Shown one piece after another: positions 19,607 to 27,603 of a DNA stretch of 64,000 nt; the first letter of the stretch is position 1; each line of letters begins with the position of its first letter. Source of the DNA: Pseudaminobacter soli (ex Zhang et al. 2022). GTDB lineage: Bacteria; Pseudomonadota; Alphaproteobacteria; Rhizobiales; Rhizobiaceae. Position numbers and translations under genes: made by a program. The notes below the pieces were generated by a model. It saw only the letters and a list, made by a program, of their open reading frames with translations. It made no database searches and had not been told where the DNA came from. The DNA lies in the NCBI RefSeq assembly GCF_014595955.1, contig NZ_JABVCF010000006.1:186001-250000 (forward strand), written 5' to 3'.

Positions 19607-20713
19607 ATGGGCCCCTTCCCGCACGATGCACCGCCTGCCCGCATCAGCAAGGACAACCCCGCCGGCACGGACGGGTTCGAATTCGTCGAATTCGCTCATG
19701 CCGAACCCGAGAAGTTGGAGACGCTCTTCGAGCGCATGGGCTACACGCCGGTCGCGCGCCATCGCACCAAGAACATCACGGTCTGGCGGCAGGGCGACAT
19801 CAACTACGTTCTGAATGCCCAGCCTGGCACCCATGCAATGAACTTCGTGGAACAGCATGGCCCCTGCGCGCCGTCCATAGCCTGGCGGGTGGTCGACGCG
19901 CAGCATGCGTTCGAGCACGCAGTATCTAAGGGCGCCACGCCCTATCGCGGGGCGGGCAAGACGCTGGATGCCCCAGCGATCGTCGGCATCGGCGGCTCGC
20001 TGCTCTATTTCATCGATGAATATGGCGAAAAGGGCTCGGTCTATGACGCCGAGTTCGAATGGCTGGGTCCGCGCGATCCGAAGCCGGAGGGTGTCGGGTT
20101 CTACTATCTCGACCACCTCACCCACAACGTCTACCGCGGCAACATGGACAAGTGGTGGGACTTCTACCGAAACCTCTTCGGCTTCAGGCAGATCCACTAC
20201 TTCGACATTGACGGCCGCATCACAGGGCTGGTCAGCCGCGCCATCACCTCGCCCTGCGGCAAGATCCGTATCCCGCTCAACGAGTCGAAGGACGACACCA
20301 GCCAGATCGAGGAATTCCTGAAGAAGTACAAGGGCGAAGGCATCCAGCACATCGCGGTCGGTACCGAGGACATCTACGGCGCGACCGACCGCCTGGCCGA
20401 CAAGGGTCTGAAGTTCATGCCCGGCCCGCCCGACACCTATTACGAGATGTCAGTCGAGCGGGTGCATGGCCATGACGAGCCGATCGAGCGGATGAAGACG
20501 CACGGCATCCTGATCGACGGCGAAGGCGTGGTCGACGGCGGCATGACCAAGATCCTGCTGCAGATCTTCTCCAAGACAGTGATCGGGCCGATCTTCTTCG
20601 AATTCATCCAGCGCAAGGGTGACGAAGGGTTCGGCGAAGGAAACTTCCGCGCGCTGTTCGAGTCGATCGAGGAGGACCAGATCCGGCGCGGGGTTTTGAC
20701 GGCGGCGGAGTAG
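19607..20713 (+). CDS. hppD: 4-hydroxyphenylpyruvate dioxygenase HppD
   Basis: The protein has 368 residues, the normal bacterial length. It converts 4-hydroxyphenylpyruvate to homogentisate with a non-heme Fe(II), the second step of tyrosine degradation. The 2-His-1-carboxylate ligands are seen as His in LDHLTHNVYRG, His in GIQHIAVGTEDIY, and Glu in FFEFIQRKGDEGFGEGNF, which is the family C-terminal signature. No other homogentisate-pathway gene (hmgA, maiA, fahA) is in the window. A divergent Lrp-type regulator is adjacent. Confidence 0.95.
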   Translation: MGPFPHDAPPARISKDNPAGTDGFEFVEFAHAEPEKLETLFERMGYTPVARHRTKNITVWRQGDINYVLNAQPGTHAMNFVEQHGPCAPSIAWRVVDAQHAFEHAVSKGATPYRGAGKTLDAPAIVGIGGSLLYFIDEYGEKGSVYDAEFEWLGPRDPKPEGVGFYYLDHLTHNVYRGNMDKWWDFYRNLFGFRQIHYFDIDGRITGLVSRAITSPCGKIRIPLNESKDDTSQIEEFLKKYKGEGIQHIAVGTEDIYGATDRLADKGLKFMPGPPDTYYEMSVERVHGHDEPIERMKTHGILIDGEGVVDGGMTKILLQIFSKTVIGPIFFEFIQRKGDEGFGEGNFRALFESIEEDQIRRGVLTAAE

Positions 20714-20764
20714 ATATCGCCGCGAGGGGAATAGACGCTCAAGGCCCGCTGCGCCGCCTGCGGC

Positions 20765-20893
20765 TCACCCAGTGACGGAATGGACGAGGGAGTTCACCGT
20801 GCCGAGGGCCTTGGCGAGATAGCGGCCATTGTAATAGGCCCCATCCCAGATGATGAGGCCGGTCAAGATCATAACTGCGATCACATAGCGCAT
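20765..20893 (-). CDS. Small membrane protein, 42 residues
   Basis: The start ATG at 20893 is preceded by a near-perfect GGAGGTGACC ribosome site, strong evidence that this short frame is translated. The product begins MRYVIAVMILTGLIIWDGAY, a single hydrophobic helix, followed by a short polar tail (NGRYLAKALGTVNSLVHSVTG). I believe similar peptides occur in other Rhizobiales, but I cannot name a family. The function is unknown. It is convergent with hppD. Confidence 0.7.
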   Translation of the reverse strand: MRYVIAVMILTGLIIWDGAYYNGRYLAKALGTVNSLVHSVTG

Positions 20894-21102
20894 TGGTCAC
20901 CTCCCGCGCCGGGCTGCGGGGCATTTTTCCCGGACCATATCGGCCATCCGTAAACCTTCCGTGAGCGGATCTGCGGCGGGGGTGCAAGAACCCTATAATC
21001 AGGGCGTCTCGAAACCAGGGCCGGAACCTCCCCTTCGCCCAGGATGTCAGACGAAGAGGCGAGTCTCTCGGAATCCGGGCCTGCACCGGAAAGGAGACAG
21101 CC

Positions 21103-21777
21103 ATGAAGTGGATCCTCGCAGCATCGACGCTGGTCATCCTGAGTCAACCCGCCTTCAGCCAGCAGCAGAGGCCCTGCCAGCAGGGTGACGTAGGCCAGAC
21201 AGGCATAACCGGCTGCCGCACTCCTGATATAACCGGCGCCACCATCGATCGGAGCGGCACTTTCAACGCGGGACCAACGACACCCAGCGCAACGAACCAG
21301 GGAAGCGGCGGGCCTGTCGTGGTGCCGAACGATCCGCTCGCCACTGGCCTGCTTCCGAATCCCCTGGTCGGCGCGCCGGGCGTGACGGGACTTGGGACCG
21401 CCGGTCCGCAGGCTCAGATTCCGAGTCGGGCGCCGGCACCGACCACAACTACTCCGCCGGCCGGCAGCGGTGGCACCGCCGTAGGCGCTACGCCTCAAAC
21501 TCCTCGCTCCGTAGGTGCTGCCCCCCGCACGTCTACGGGCAGCGGAAGCAACGCAGCCGGCACCGCGGGAACGACGGGTATGGCCACGACGCCGAAAACT
21601 TCCAAGCACAGCGGCAGGAAGGTAGTCGGCGCCGGAAACTCTACCACGACTGGCACAAGTTCAGTGCCTAGTACCTCCATGGGGAGCGGTGGTAGCGCGA
21701 TTGGAGGCGGCAACCATACGATCCGTCCCATGGGCGGTAATCATGCTATCCGCAGCCGTAGTCACAGCCACCGCTGA
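21103..21777 (+). CDS. Secreted low-complexity Gly/Thr/Ser-rich protein, function unknown
   Basis: The protein has 224 residues with a signal peptide (MKWILAASTLVILSQPAFS, cleavage near AFS-QQ) and an AAGGAG ribosome site. The mature part has two Cys close to the N-terminus (RPCQQGD, TGCRTPD) and then a long disordered stretch rich in Gly, Thr, Ser, Ala and Pro, ending in a basic His-containing tail (HAIRSRSHSHR). No catalytic domain is visible. The composition suggests an envelope-associated or secreted disordered protein. Confidence 0.65.
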   Translation: MKWILAASTLVILSQPAFSQQQRPCQQGDVGQTGITGCRTPDITGATIDRSGTFNAGPTTPSATNQGSGGPVVVPNDPLATGLLPNPLVGAPGVTGLGTAGPQAQIPSRAPAPTTTTPPAGSGGTAVGATPQTPRSVGAAPRTSTGSGSNAAGTAGTTGMATTPKTSKHSGRKVVGAGNSTTTGTSSVPSTSMGSGGSAIGGGNHTIRPMGGNHAIRSRSHSHR

Positions 21778-21789
21778 GTCGGCAGTCAG

Positions 21790-22260
21790 TCAGGCCCGCT
21801 CGACCCGGCATTGATAGCAGTTGTTGCGGGCCGACCGCGTATGCAGGTATGCGACGTCGTCTCGCGACAGTAGTTGGTGGGCTCGCGCCGAGATCGAGGC
21901 AGTCGGCACCACAGAGCCCGTGCCGTAGACGATCCGGTCGTCGTGTCCGTAGCCTCGAAGGATGTAGTCGGGACTGGACCGGAACATCTCCGGCAGCATG
22001 TCCGTATCAGGCGCTCTCTCGCACTCCTCGGCGCAGAGGAAGATCGGCCCGGTCTCCGCATAGGGTTGGAGCGCCGGAAACGGGCGGTAGGCGAGGACGA
22101 GATAGGATCTCCCCGCGGGGAGATTCTGCAGGCAGTGCCGGCAGGGGACGCCATCGCCGTCGGAAAGCTTGCGCTCCGGCGAAAGCCCGTAGGCATCCAG
22201 TCCGCCGCGCTGCAGACGGCGGACCTGTTCGGTCGGAAGTGCTGAGAAACGGATGAACAT
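21790..22260 (-). CDS. DUF1203 family protein
   Basis: The protein has 156 residues from the ATG at 22260 (MFIRFSALPTEQVRRL). It matches the layout of DUF1203 proteins: CRHCLQNLPAGRSYLVLAYRPF, then PIFLCAEECER and the C-terminal half ending HTRSARNNCYQCRVERA. Several Cys pairs (CRHC, CYQC) might bind a metal or form disulfides. The biochemical role of the family is not known. It may be co-transcribed with the upstream acetyltransferase and sseA, as all three point left. Confidence 0.75.
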   Translation of the reverse strand: MFIRFSALPTEQVRRLQRGGLDAYGLSPERKLSDGDGVPCRHCLQNLPAGRSYLVLAYRPFPALQPYAETGPIFLCAEECERAPDTDMLPEMFRSSPDYILRGYGHDDRIVYGTGSVVPTASISARAHQLLSRDDVAYLHTRSARNNCYQCRVERA

Positions 22261-22369
22261 GACACTGTCCTCGATTTTCGAGGACGATACCGTCGGCGGC
22301 TCTACCTTTCCACCCGAAAGCTGCGCAGCGAAGGGTTGGCTGCGGGATGCCCCCACTCAGCCCTAGCGC

Positions 22370-22948
22370 TCACCTCATGACGATCGACGAGCGTTCCTCG
22401 AATGTCATGGTTCGGACCGTCTCGTGGGTCTGGCCGACAGGCGAGAAGCCCAGCTTCTGGTAAAGCGGCAGCGCGGCCGGATGATCGAGCGTGCATGTCT
22501 GCACGGACACCTTCAAGGGCTTGTAGGACCACGCAGCCTCTATGGCCGCTCCCAGGAACCATTTTCCGAGCCCCTGCCCGATCGCATGTTCGATCATGCC
22601 GAAATAGGCGAGTTCGACTTCGTCGGGCAGATGCACCTTGAGATCGAAGAAGCCCGCCGGCACGCCGTCGAGATAGAGAATCCGGATGTCGCGATCCGGC
22701 TTCGCCAGGCCCTCCGCCAGTTCCTCGTCGGAAAGCCGCAGGGCGTTTACCCAGTACCATTTCCGCCCCACCCGGTCGATCAGATAGCGATAGTAGTGGA
22801 GCGGGATGTTGCGGGCCCTCAGCAGCGCGATCTGCCGGTTATAGGGGAGCGGCGGATAGTGCGACGGCGGCCGGGACATTTCTAGGAACGTCACCGTCAC
22901 CGGGATGAATTCCGGCGATTCCGCATGCTGCGACATCGGTTTCGTCAT
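22370..22948 (-). CDS. GNAT-family N-acetyltransferase
   Basis: The protein has 192 residues from the ATG at 22948, whose start overlaps the sseA stop (ATGA). The acetyl-CoA-binding motif A is seen in ELAYFGMIEHAIGQGLGKWFLGAAIEAAW, with the Q/RxxGxG/A loop as QGLGKW. Motif B follows as LDHPAALPLYQKLGF. The substrate is unknown. Translational coupling to sseA is inferred from the overlap. Confidence 0.83.
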   Translation of the reverse strand: MTKPMSQHAESPEFIPVTVTFLEMSRPPSHYPPLPYNRQIALLRARNIPLHYYRYLIDRVGRKWYWVNALRLSDEELAEGLAKPDRDIRILYLDGVPAGFFDLKVHLPDEVELAYFGMIEHAIGQGLGKWFLGAAIEAAWSYKPLKVSVQTCTLDHPAALPLYQKLGFSPVGQTHETVRTMTFEERSSIVMR

Positions 22949-23799
22949 TCGCCTGTGCCCGTTTCCACTGGGGTGTCGCCGCGCCCGCCCCACTCTGCCC
23001 AGGATCCGTCATAGAGCCTGTTGTCCGTGTGCCCCACGCTCTCAAGCGCCAGCGTGATCACGGCTGCCGTGACACCGGACCCGCAGGAAGTAACGACCGG
23101 CTGCGTAAGATCGAGCCCGGCTCCCTCCAGCTTGCGGCTTAGGTCCTCGATGGGCAGCAGACGCCCGCCCTGTGACAGAGCCGAAGCGGGCAGGTTCTTC
23201 GCCCCCGGCATGTGGCCTCCCCGCAAGCCGGGCCGCGGTTCCGGATCGACCGCGGAAAAACGTCCCGCCGGGCGTGCATCGGCGACCTGGCCTTCGCCCG
23301 TCGCCACGGCTCGCCGCACGTCTTCCAGTCCGGCGACCCGCTGCTCATCGAAGTCTGGATTGAAGACGCAGGGGGCGATCCTGGTCGGCTCGGCGGTCAC
23401 TGGCCGGCCTTCCGCCTTCCAGTTGTCGAAGCCGCCATCCAGCACGAGGACATTTTTGGCACCCATCACCCGGAACATCCACCAGACGCGCGGCGCGCTG
23501 AACATTCCGGGGCCGTCATAGACCACGATCGTGTCGTCCGCCGCGACACCCATGGACCCCACATACTGGGCAAAGAGCAACGGCTGCGGGAGCATATGCG
23601 GCAAATTGGAATCCGGATCGACGACCAGATCCAGGTCGAAGAACTTCGCGCCGGGAATGTGGCCGGCCTCGTACTCGGCCTTGGCGTCGCGCCCCTGCGC
23701 GGGCAGGTACCACGAGGCGTCGACAATCGTCAGACCCGGCTGGCCGAGGCGTTCCTGCAGCCATGCTGCATCGACGACGAACGGGCTCTTCTGCGGCAT
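22945..23799 (-). CDS. sseA: 3-mercaptopyruvate sulfurtransferase SseA
   Basis: The protein has 284 residues with two rhodanese domains in tandem. The C-terminal one holds the catalytic Cys239 in the loop CGSGVTA, the CG[S/T]GVT type that marks mercaptopyruvate sulfurtransferases rather than thiosulfate sulfurtransferases (CRxGxT). It transfers sulfur from 3-mercaptopyruvate to thiols or cyanide. The start at 23799 (MPQKSPFVVDAAWLQ) gives the normal family length; the 27-codon longer frame is not needed. Confidence 0.92.
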   Translation of the reverse strand: MPQKSPFVVDAAWLQERLGQPGLTIVDASWYLPAQGRDAKAEYEAGHIPGAKFFDLDLVVDPDSNLPHMLPQPLLFAQYVGSMGVAADDTIVVYDGPGMFSAPRVWWMFRVMGAKNVLVLDGGFDNWKAEGRPVTAEPTRIAPCVFNPDFDEQRVAGLEDVRRAVATGEGQVADARPAGRFSAVDPEPRPGLRGGHMPGAKNLPASALSQGGRLLPIEDLSRKLEGAGLDLTQPVVTSCGSGVTAAVITLALESVGHTDNRLYDGSWAEWGGRGDTPVETGTGE

Positions 23800-23936
23800 G
23801 GTGCGTCTCCGGAGGCAAGACCGGACCGCTTTTGGCACATCGCGGCGGCTTCCAAAAGAGCCGCGTTCGCACTGCACCATTCGTCAACGCAAAGTAGAGC
23901 TAGAAATCCCTGGAAGAAAACGCGACCTGAGTGCGC

Positions 23937-25055
23937 TCAGGCTGCCGCAATCGCCAGCGCATGCGTCCGGGCGTTCTCGCGCAGCACATCGAGGTGGATA
24001 ACCTTGAGGAGACTTGCCAGTTCGCCCTGCGGCTCGGGTCCGAGTTCGTCCAGCATCAGCCAGGAGACTTCCTGCGGACCCGCTACGCGTCTGCCCTTCG
24101 CCACCTCGCGCCATACCCTGAGCGCCCGGACGATGACCCGGTGCGTCGAGGCTGCAAGGCCGGCAGCGCGCATCAGCGCGGATAGCGCTCCGTCGCTGCC
24201 GGAAGACAGCATCGACCTGACGCGCTGCTCGCTCTGGCTGGTGAGCGCCACCATTGCCGAGCCGAAGAAGTCGACCTTTCCGTAGGCGACCACCCGGATG
24301 AGGAAGGAGGCAGTGAGATCGCCACCGAGTCGCAGATGTTCGATCAGCGCGGCATGCTCGTCTGGCCGCGTGCCTTCGATCAGCGTCAGCGAGGCTTTGA
24401 TGCAGGCGTCCCGCGTCACCTTCTCGGCCCTTGCGGGGCCGATCAGCGCGCAGACCAGTTGCGAGCGGCTGAGCGCCTGCCCGACCTTGACGAGCAGCAT
24501 GTGGCGGCAATCGGACGGCAGCCGTGGATCGGCAATCATCGCTTCGCGCAGCCGCGGCAGATCGCCATGGCGCTCGGCCAGCCGGCGGAAGGAGATCGAC
24601 GCGATCGCAGCGCCGGAATTGGCGAGAAGGGCGCTGCAGGCCTCGGCCTCTCCAACCTCCGCCAGCGCGGCGGAAACCTGCATGGACAATGACGGCCGCC
24701 GGGCGATCAGCGTCTGAGTAGCTGCGGAGCCCGAGGCAACGCGGTCGATCAGGTCGGCATCGGTGATGAGCGGGGATCTCGAAATGACGATGCTCGCCAC
24801 TTCCGGCTGGTCGGATGCCAGAGCCGCTATGACTTGCGGCGGGGCATGCCTGCTCATCGAGAGCGCGTCGGCCAGAGCCAGCCGAACCTTCGACGACGGA
24901 TCATCGAGCAGCAGCGTCAGCGCAGCTTCTGCAGCGCAGCGGTCCTCGAAGGGAAGTTGGTGATTGATGAAGGCTCTTGCCAAACTGGCCGCTGCCGCCG
25001 CTCTTTCAGGCACGCGCGCCGTGCTGATCCATTTCAGGAAATGCGACACTACCAT
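23937..25055 (-). CDS. DUF2336 domain protein
   Basis: The protein has 372 residues from the ATG at 25055 (MVVSHFLKWIS), which I recall as the usual family start. A GTG 39 bases upstream is possible, and the ribosome site is poor for both. It is all-alpha and HEAT-like: repeated Ala/Leu-rich helices such as RCAAEAALTLLLDDPSSKVRLALADAL and QPEVASIVISRSPLITDADLI. DUF2336 proteins are widespread in alphaproteobacteria and of unknown function. The gene stands alone. Confidence 0.8.
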   Translation of the reverse strand: MVVSHFLKWISTARVPERAAAAASLARAFINHQLPFEDRCAAEAALTLLLDDPSSKVRLALADALSMSRHAPPQVIAALASDQPEVASIVISRSPLITDADLIDRVASGSAATQTLIARRPSLSMQVSAALAEVGEAEACSALLANSGAAIASISFRRLAERHGDLPRLREAMIADPRLPSDCRHMLLVKVGQALSRSQLVCALIGPARAEKVTRDACIKASLTLIEGTRPDEHAALIEHLRLGGDLTASFLIRVVAYGKVDFFGSAMVALTSQSEQRVRSMLSSGSDGALSALMRAAGLAASTHRVIVRALRVWREVAKGRRVAGPQEVSWLMLDELGPEPQGELASLLKVIHLDVLRENARTHALAIAAA

Positions 25056-25196
25056 GAAAAATTTGCCCGTCGCCCGCGCCAATCGCCTCTGCACCCTAGG
25101 TAGAAAAGGTTTACGAAGCGTTCACCATGTTGCTTAACCGGCTTGCGGCCCGGAACCCGGCGGCCTACCACAGGCAGCACTAGGCGGAGGAGGACC

Positions 25197-25649
25197 ATGG
25201 CAGGACGCTATTTGGAAGAATTCCAACCGGGTCTCCTCATCAGGCACGCGATCACCAGAACGGTGACGGAGAGCGACAACGTGTTGTTCTCCACCATGAC
25301 GATGAACCCGCAGCCGCTGCACATCGACTTCGACTTCGCGTCCAAAAGCGAATGGGGCAGGCCGCTGGTAAACTCCCTGCTCACGCTGGGTCTCATGATC
25401 GGCATATCGGTGCACGAGACGACGCTCGGGACGATCGTCGCCAATCTCGGGATGACGGAGACGACCTTTCCGCATCCGCTCTTCCACGGTGACACGATCC
25501 GGGTGGAGACGGAGATCGTGTCGGTTCGCGAGTCGCGATCGAAGCCGGACCGGGGGATCGTCGAGATGGAGCACAGGGCCTTCAACCAGGGCGGCGTGCT
25601 GGTGGCGCGTTGCCTGCGCCAGACAATGGTCCTGAAGAGGCCGGCCTGA
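25197..25649 (+). CDS. MaoC-family (R)-specific enoyl-CoA hydratase-like protein
   Basis: The protein has 150 residues from the ATG at 25197, preceded by GGAGGAGG. It has a hot-dog-fold MaoC domain: the expected hydratase site Asp/Asn-x4-His is present as [13 protein letters not shown], followed by [13 protein letters not shown] and the [16 protein letters not shown] segment typical of the family. The stop overlaps the start of the CitE-like gene by one base, so the two are coupled. Such MaoC plus lyase pairs act on branched or hydroxy-acyl-CoA esters; the substrate is not deducible. Confidence 0.85.
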   Translation: MAGRYLEEFQPGLLIRHAITRTVTESDNVLFSTMTMNPQPLHIDFDFASKSEWGRPLVNSLLTLGLMIGISVHETTLGTIVANLGMTETTFPHPLFHGDTIRVETEIVSVRESRSKPDRGIVEMEHRAFNQGGVLVARCLRQTMVLKRPA

Positions 25650-26530
25650 TGCGTTCGCTGCTGTTCGTCCCCGGCGATTCCGAGCGGAAGCTTGAAAAGG
25701 CTTTTGCGTCGGGAGCCGACGTGCTGCTGATCGATCTGGAGGACTCCGTCGCCCCGCAGAACAAGGCTGCGGCGCGGGTGGCTGCGGCCAAGTACTCCGT
25801 CGAGCATCGGGCCGCCGCAAAGGCCCTCATCTATTTTCGCGTAAACGATTTTAGCTCAGGCCTGTTGGACGAAGACCTTCGCAGCGTGACGGCAGCCCGC
25901 CCGGACGGCATCATGCTGCCCAAAACTGCGGGCTTGACCGACGTCGAGCGCCTGTCGGCAAGACTGCGCGTGGCCGAGGCCGAGCACGACCTGCCGGACG
26001 GCTCGGTGCGGATCCTGCCGATCATCTCGGAAACCGCCGCTGGCGTTTTTGGCGCGAGCACCTACGGGCGTGGGCACGAGCGTCTTGCGGGCGTGACCTG
26101 GGGTGCGGAGGATCTATCCGCCGCGATCGGCGCACGTGCGACGCGTGACGAGGCGGGCCATTACACAGAGGTGTTCCGGCTGGCTCGATCTCTGACGCTG
26201 CTTGCCGCAACTGATGCGCAGGTCGCGGCGATCGACACGGTCTTCGTCGACTTCCGCTATCCAGAAGGGCTGCGCCGGGAATGTCTGGAGGCGGAGCGGG
26301 ACGGGTTCACCGGCAAGATGGCGATCCATCCGGATCAGGTCCCGATCATCAACGAGGCCTTCACCCCCTCCCCCGAAGCGGTTGCTGAGGCCCGCGCCGT
26401 GGTCGAAGCCTTCGCGGCGGCAGGCAACCCGGGCGTGGTGGGCATCGGCGGCAGGATGTACGATCGTCCGCATCTGAAGCGCGCCGAGCGGCTGCTAGCG
26501 CGGAGTGGACAGGCACTGAGTTCAGATTAA
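25649..26530 (+). CDS. HpcH/HpaI aldolase / citrate lyase beta-like (CitE family) protein
   Basis: The protein has 293 residues. Its CitE-like TIM barrel shows [18 protein letters not shown] (CoA-binding start of the family), LLIDLEDSVAPQNK with acidic metal ligands, LPIISETAAGVFG and GFTGKMAIHPDQVPIINEAF. Stand-alone CitE-like proteins cleave malyl-CoA, methylmalyl-CoA or citramalyl-CoA rather than citrate. The coupled MaoC-like gene fits a mesaconyl- or methylmalyl-CoA type conversion. That role is an inference. Confidence 0.87.
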   Translation: MRSLLFVPGDSERKLEKAFASGADVLLIDLEDSVAPQNKAAARVAAAKYSVEHRAAAKALIYFRVNDFSSGLLDEDLRSVTAARPDGIMLPKTAGLTDVERLSARLRVAEAEHDLPDGSVRILPIISETAAGVFGASTYGRGHERLAGVTWGAEDLSAAIGARATRDEAGHYTEVFRLARSLTLLAATDAQVAAIDTVFVDFRYPEGLRRECLEAERDGFTGKMAIHPDQVPIINEAFTPSPEAVAEARAVVEAFAAAGNPGVVGIGGRMYDRPHLKRAERLLARSGQALSSD

Positions 26531-26552
26531 CAGCCTGCCAGCCCAGGCAGCC

Positions 26553-26801
26553 TCAATGCCGCCTCGCCTGCACCAGATAGGCGTCGATCGCGGTCTCGCC
26601 CAGCCATTTGGCGGCCTCCAGCCGATGCAGCCCCTCGACCAGCACATATCGGGCTCCATCGGGCCGGACCTGGATCGGCACCTTCATCCCGTTCTCCAGA
26701 ATATCCTCTGCAAGGATCCTGACCGTCTCCGGATGCAGGGTCTTCCGGCGTGCAGCCGGCACGTAGATGCTGTCGACCGGGATCTTTTCAATTCTCAGCA
26801 T
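26553..26801 (-). CDS. ParB/Spo0J N-terminal-domain mini-protein, 82 residues
   Basis: I chose the ATG at 26801 because it is preceded by GGAGAGG; a TTG 18 bases upstream is the alternative. The whole protein is one ParB-N/sulfiredoxin-like domain: IPVDSIYVPAARRKTLHPETV, then ILENGMKVPIQVRPDG and YVLVEGLHRLEAAKWLG, with the nucleotide-binding GxHRxxA box. There is no DNA-binding HTH, so it is not a partition protein. Similar stand-alone domains can have nucleotidase or kinase activity. The role is unknown. Confidence 0.78.
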   Translation of the reverse strand: MLRIEKIPVDSIYVPAARRKTLHPETVRILAEDILENGMKVPIQVRPDGARYVLVEGLHRLEAAKWLGETAIDAYLVQARRH

Positions 26802-26857
26802 GACGGCCTCTCCACTCAAGGTTCATATAGGCGCCAAGCCCGTCTATTCATACGCCC

Positions 26858-27562
26858 TCAAAGGGCGGCCGCAACTGCCAGCGCGAGTTGCGCGGTGCCT
26901 CGGAACAACTCGTGCCGCTCGGAAAGAGGGGCTTCCTCGCCGGTCAACAGACTGTCGACGATGGTGCATATCGAAAGCGCACGGAACCCGAGCGAGGACG
27001 ATAGCGTGAAGAGATTGGCAGTCTCCATGTCGACTGCCGTGATACTCCTTGCGCGAGGCAGATCGAAGCGCGTTTCCGACGTGGGGTGATAAAACACGTC
27101 GCTCGAGACCATGTGGCCGGTGTGGACCGGCAGCGCCTCGCGCCTGGCCTGGTCCAGCGCAAGGTCGAAGAGTTGTTTGTCCGGATGTCCCGCCGGCCCG
27201 CCGGCAATCAGATCCGTGTCCATGACCGCACTTTCGGCGACGAAGGTCTCGCGCAATGGGAGGTCGAGCGTGAGCGCTCCGCAGGAGCCGGTGCGGATGA
27301 CGTTGCGAACGCCATAGAACCGAACGAGTTCGTGCACGTAGATAGTGAAGGACGGACGGCCCATGCCGGTGCCGTGCACGCTCACCCGCTTTCCCCGATA
27401 GAACCCCGTGAAGCCGAGTGCACCGCGCACCCGGTTCACGCAGCGGGCACGCTCCAGAAAGATATCCGCGATCCACTGGGCACGCAACGGGTCGCCGGGA
27501 ACCAGAACGGTCTCGGCATAGTCACCCGGCAAGGCCTCGTTGTGCGGCGTCATGGGTCCCAT
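26858..27562 (-). CDS. deoD: Purine nucleoside phosphorylase, DeoD type
   Basis: The protein has 234 residues, the length of hexameric bacterial PNPs. It phosphorolyses purine (deoxy)nucleosides to base plus (deoxy)ribose-1-phosphate. Motifs include VLVPGDPLRAQWIAD with the phosphate-binding region, GTGMGRPSFTIYVHEL, VIRTGSCGAL, and VDMETANLFTLSSSLG, which binds the ribose. A catalytic Asp is expected in ICTIVDSLLTGE. It lies 41 bases upstream of the cckA stop and on the same strand, but no functional link is evident. Confidence 0.93.
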   Translation of the reverse strand: MGPMTPHNEALPGDYAETVLVPGDPLRAQWIADIFLERARCVNRVRGALGFTGFYRGKRVSVHGTGMGRPSFTIYVHELVRFYGVRNVIRTGSCGALTLDLPLRETFVAESAVMDTDLIAGGPAGHPDKQLFDLALDQARREALPVHTGHMVSSDVFYHPTSETRFDLPRARSITAVDMETANLFTLSSSLGFRALSICTIVDSLLTGEEAPLSERHELFRGTAQLALAVAAAL

Positions 27563-27603
27563 CCACTGTCTTCGCTCGCATAGGGACGGGCTGGATGGGC
27601 GGC

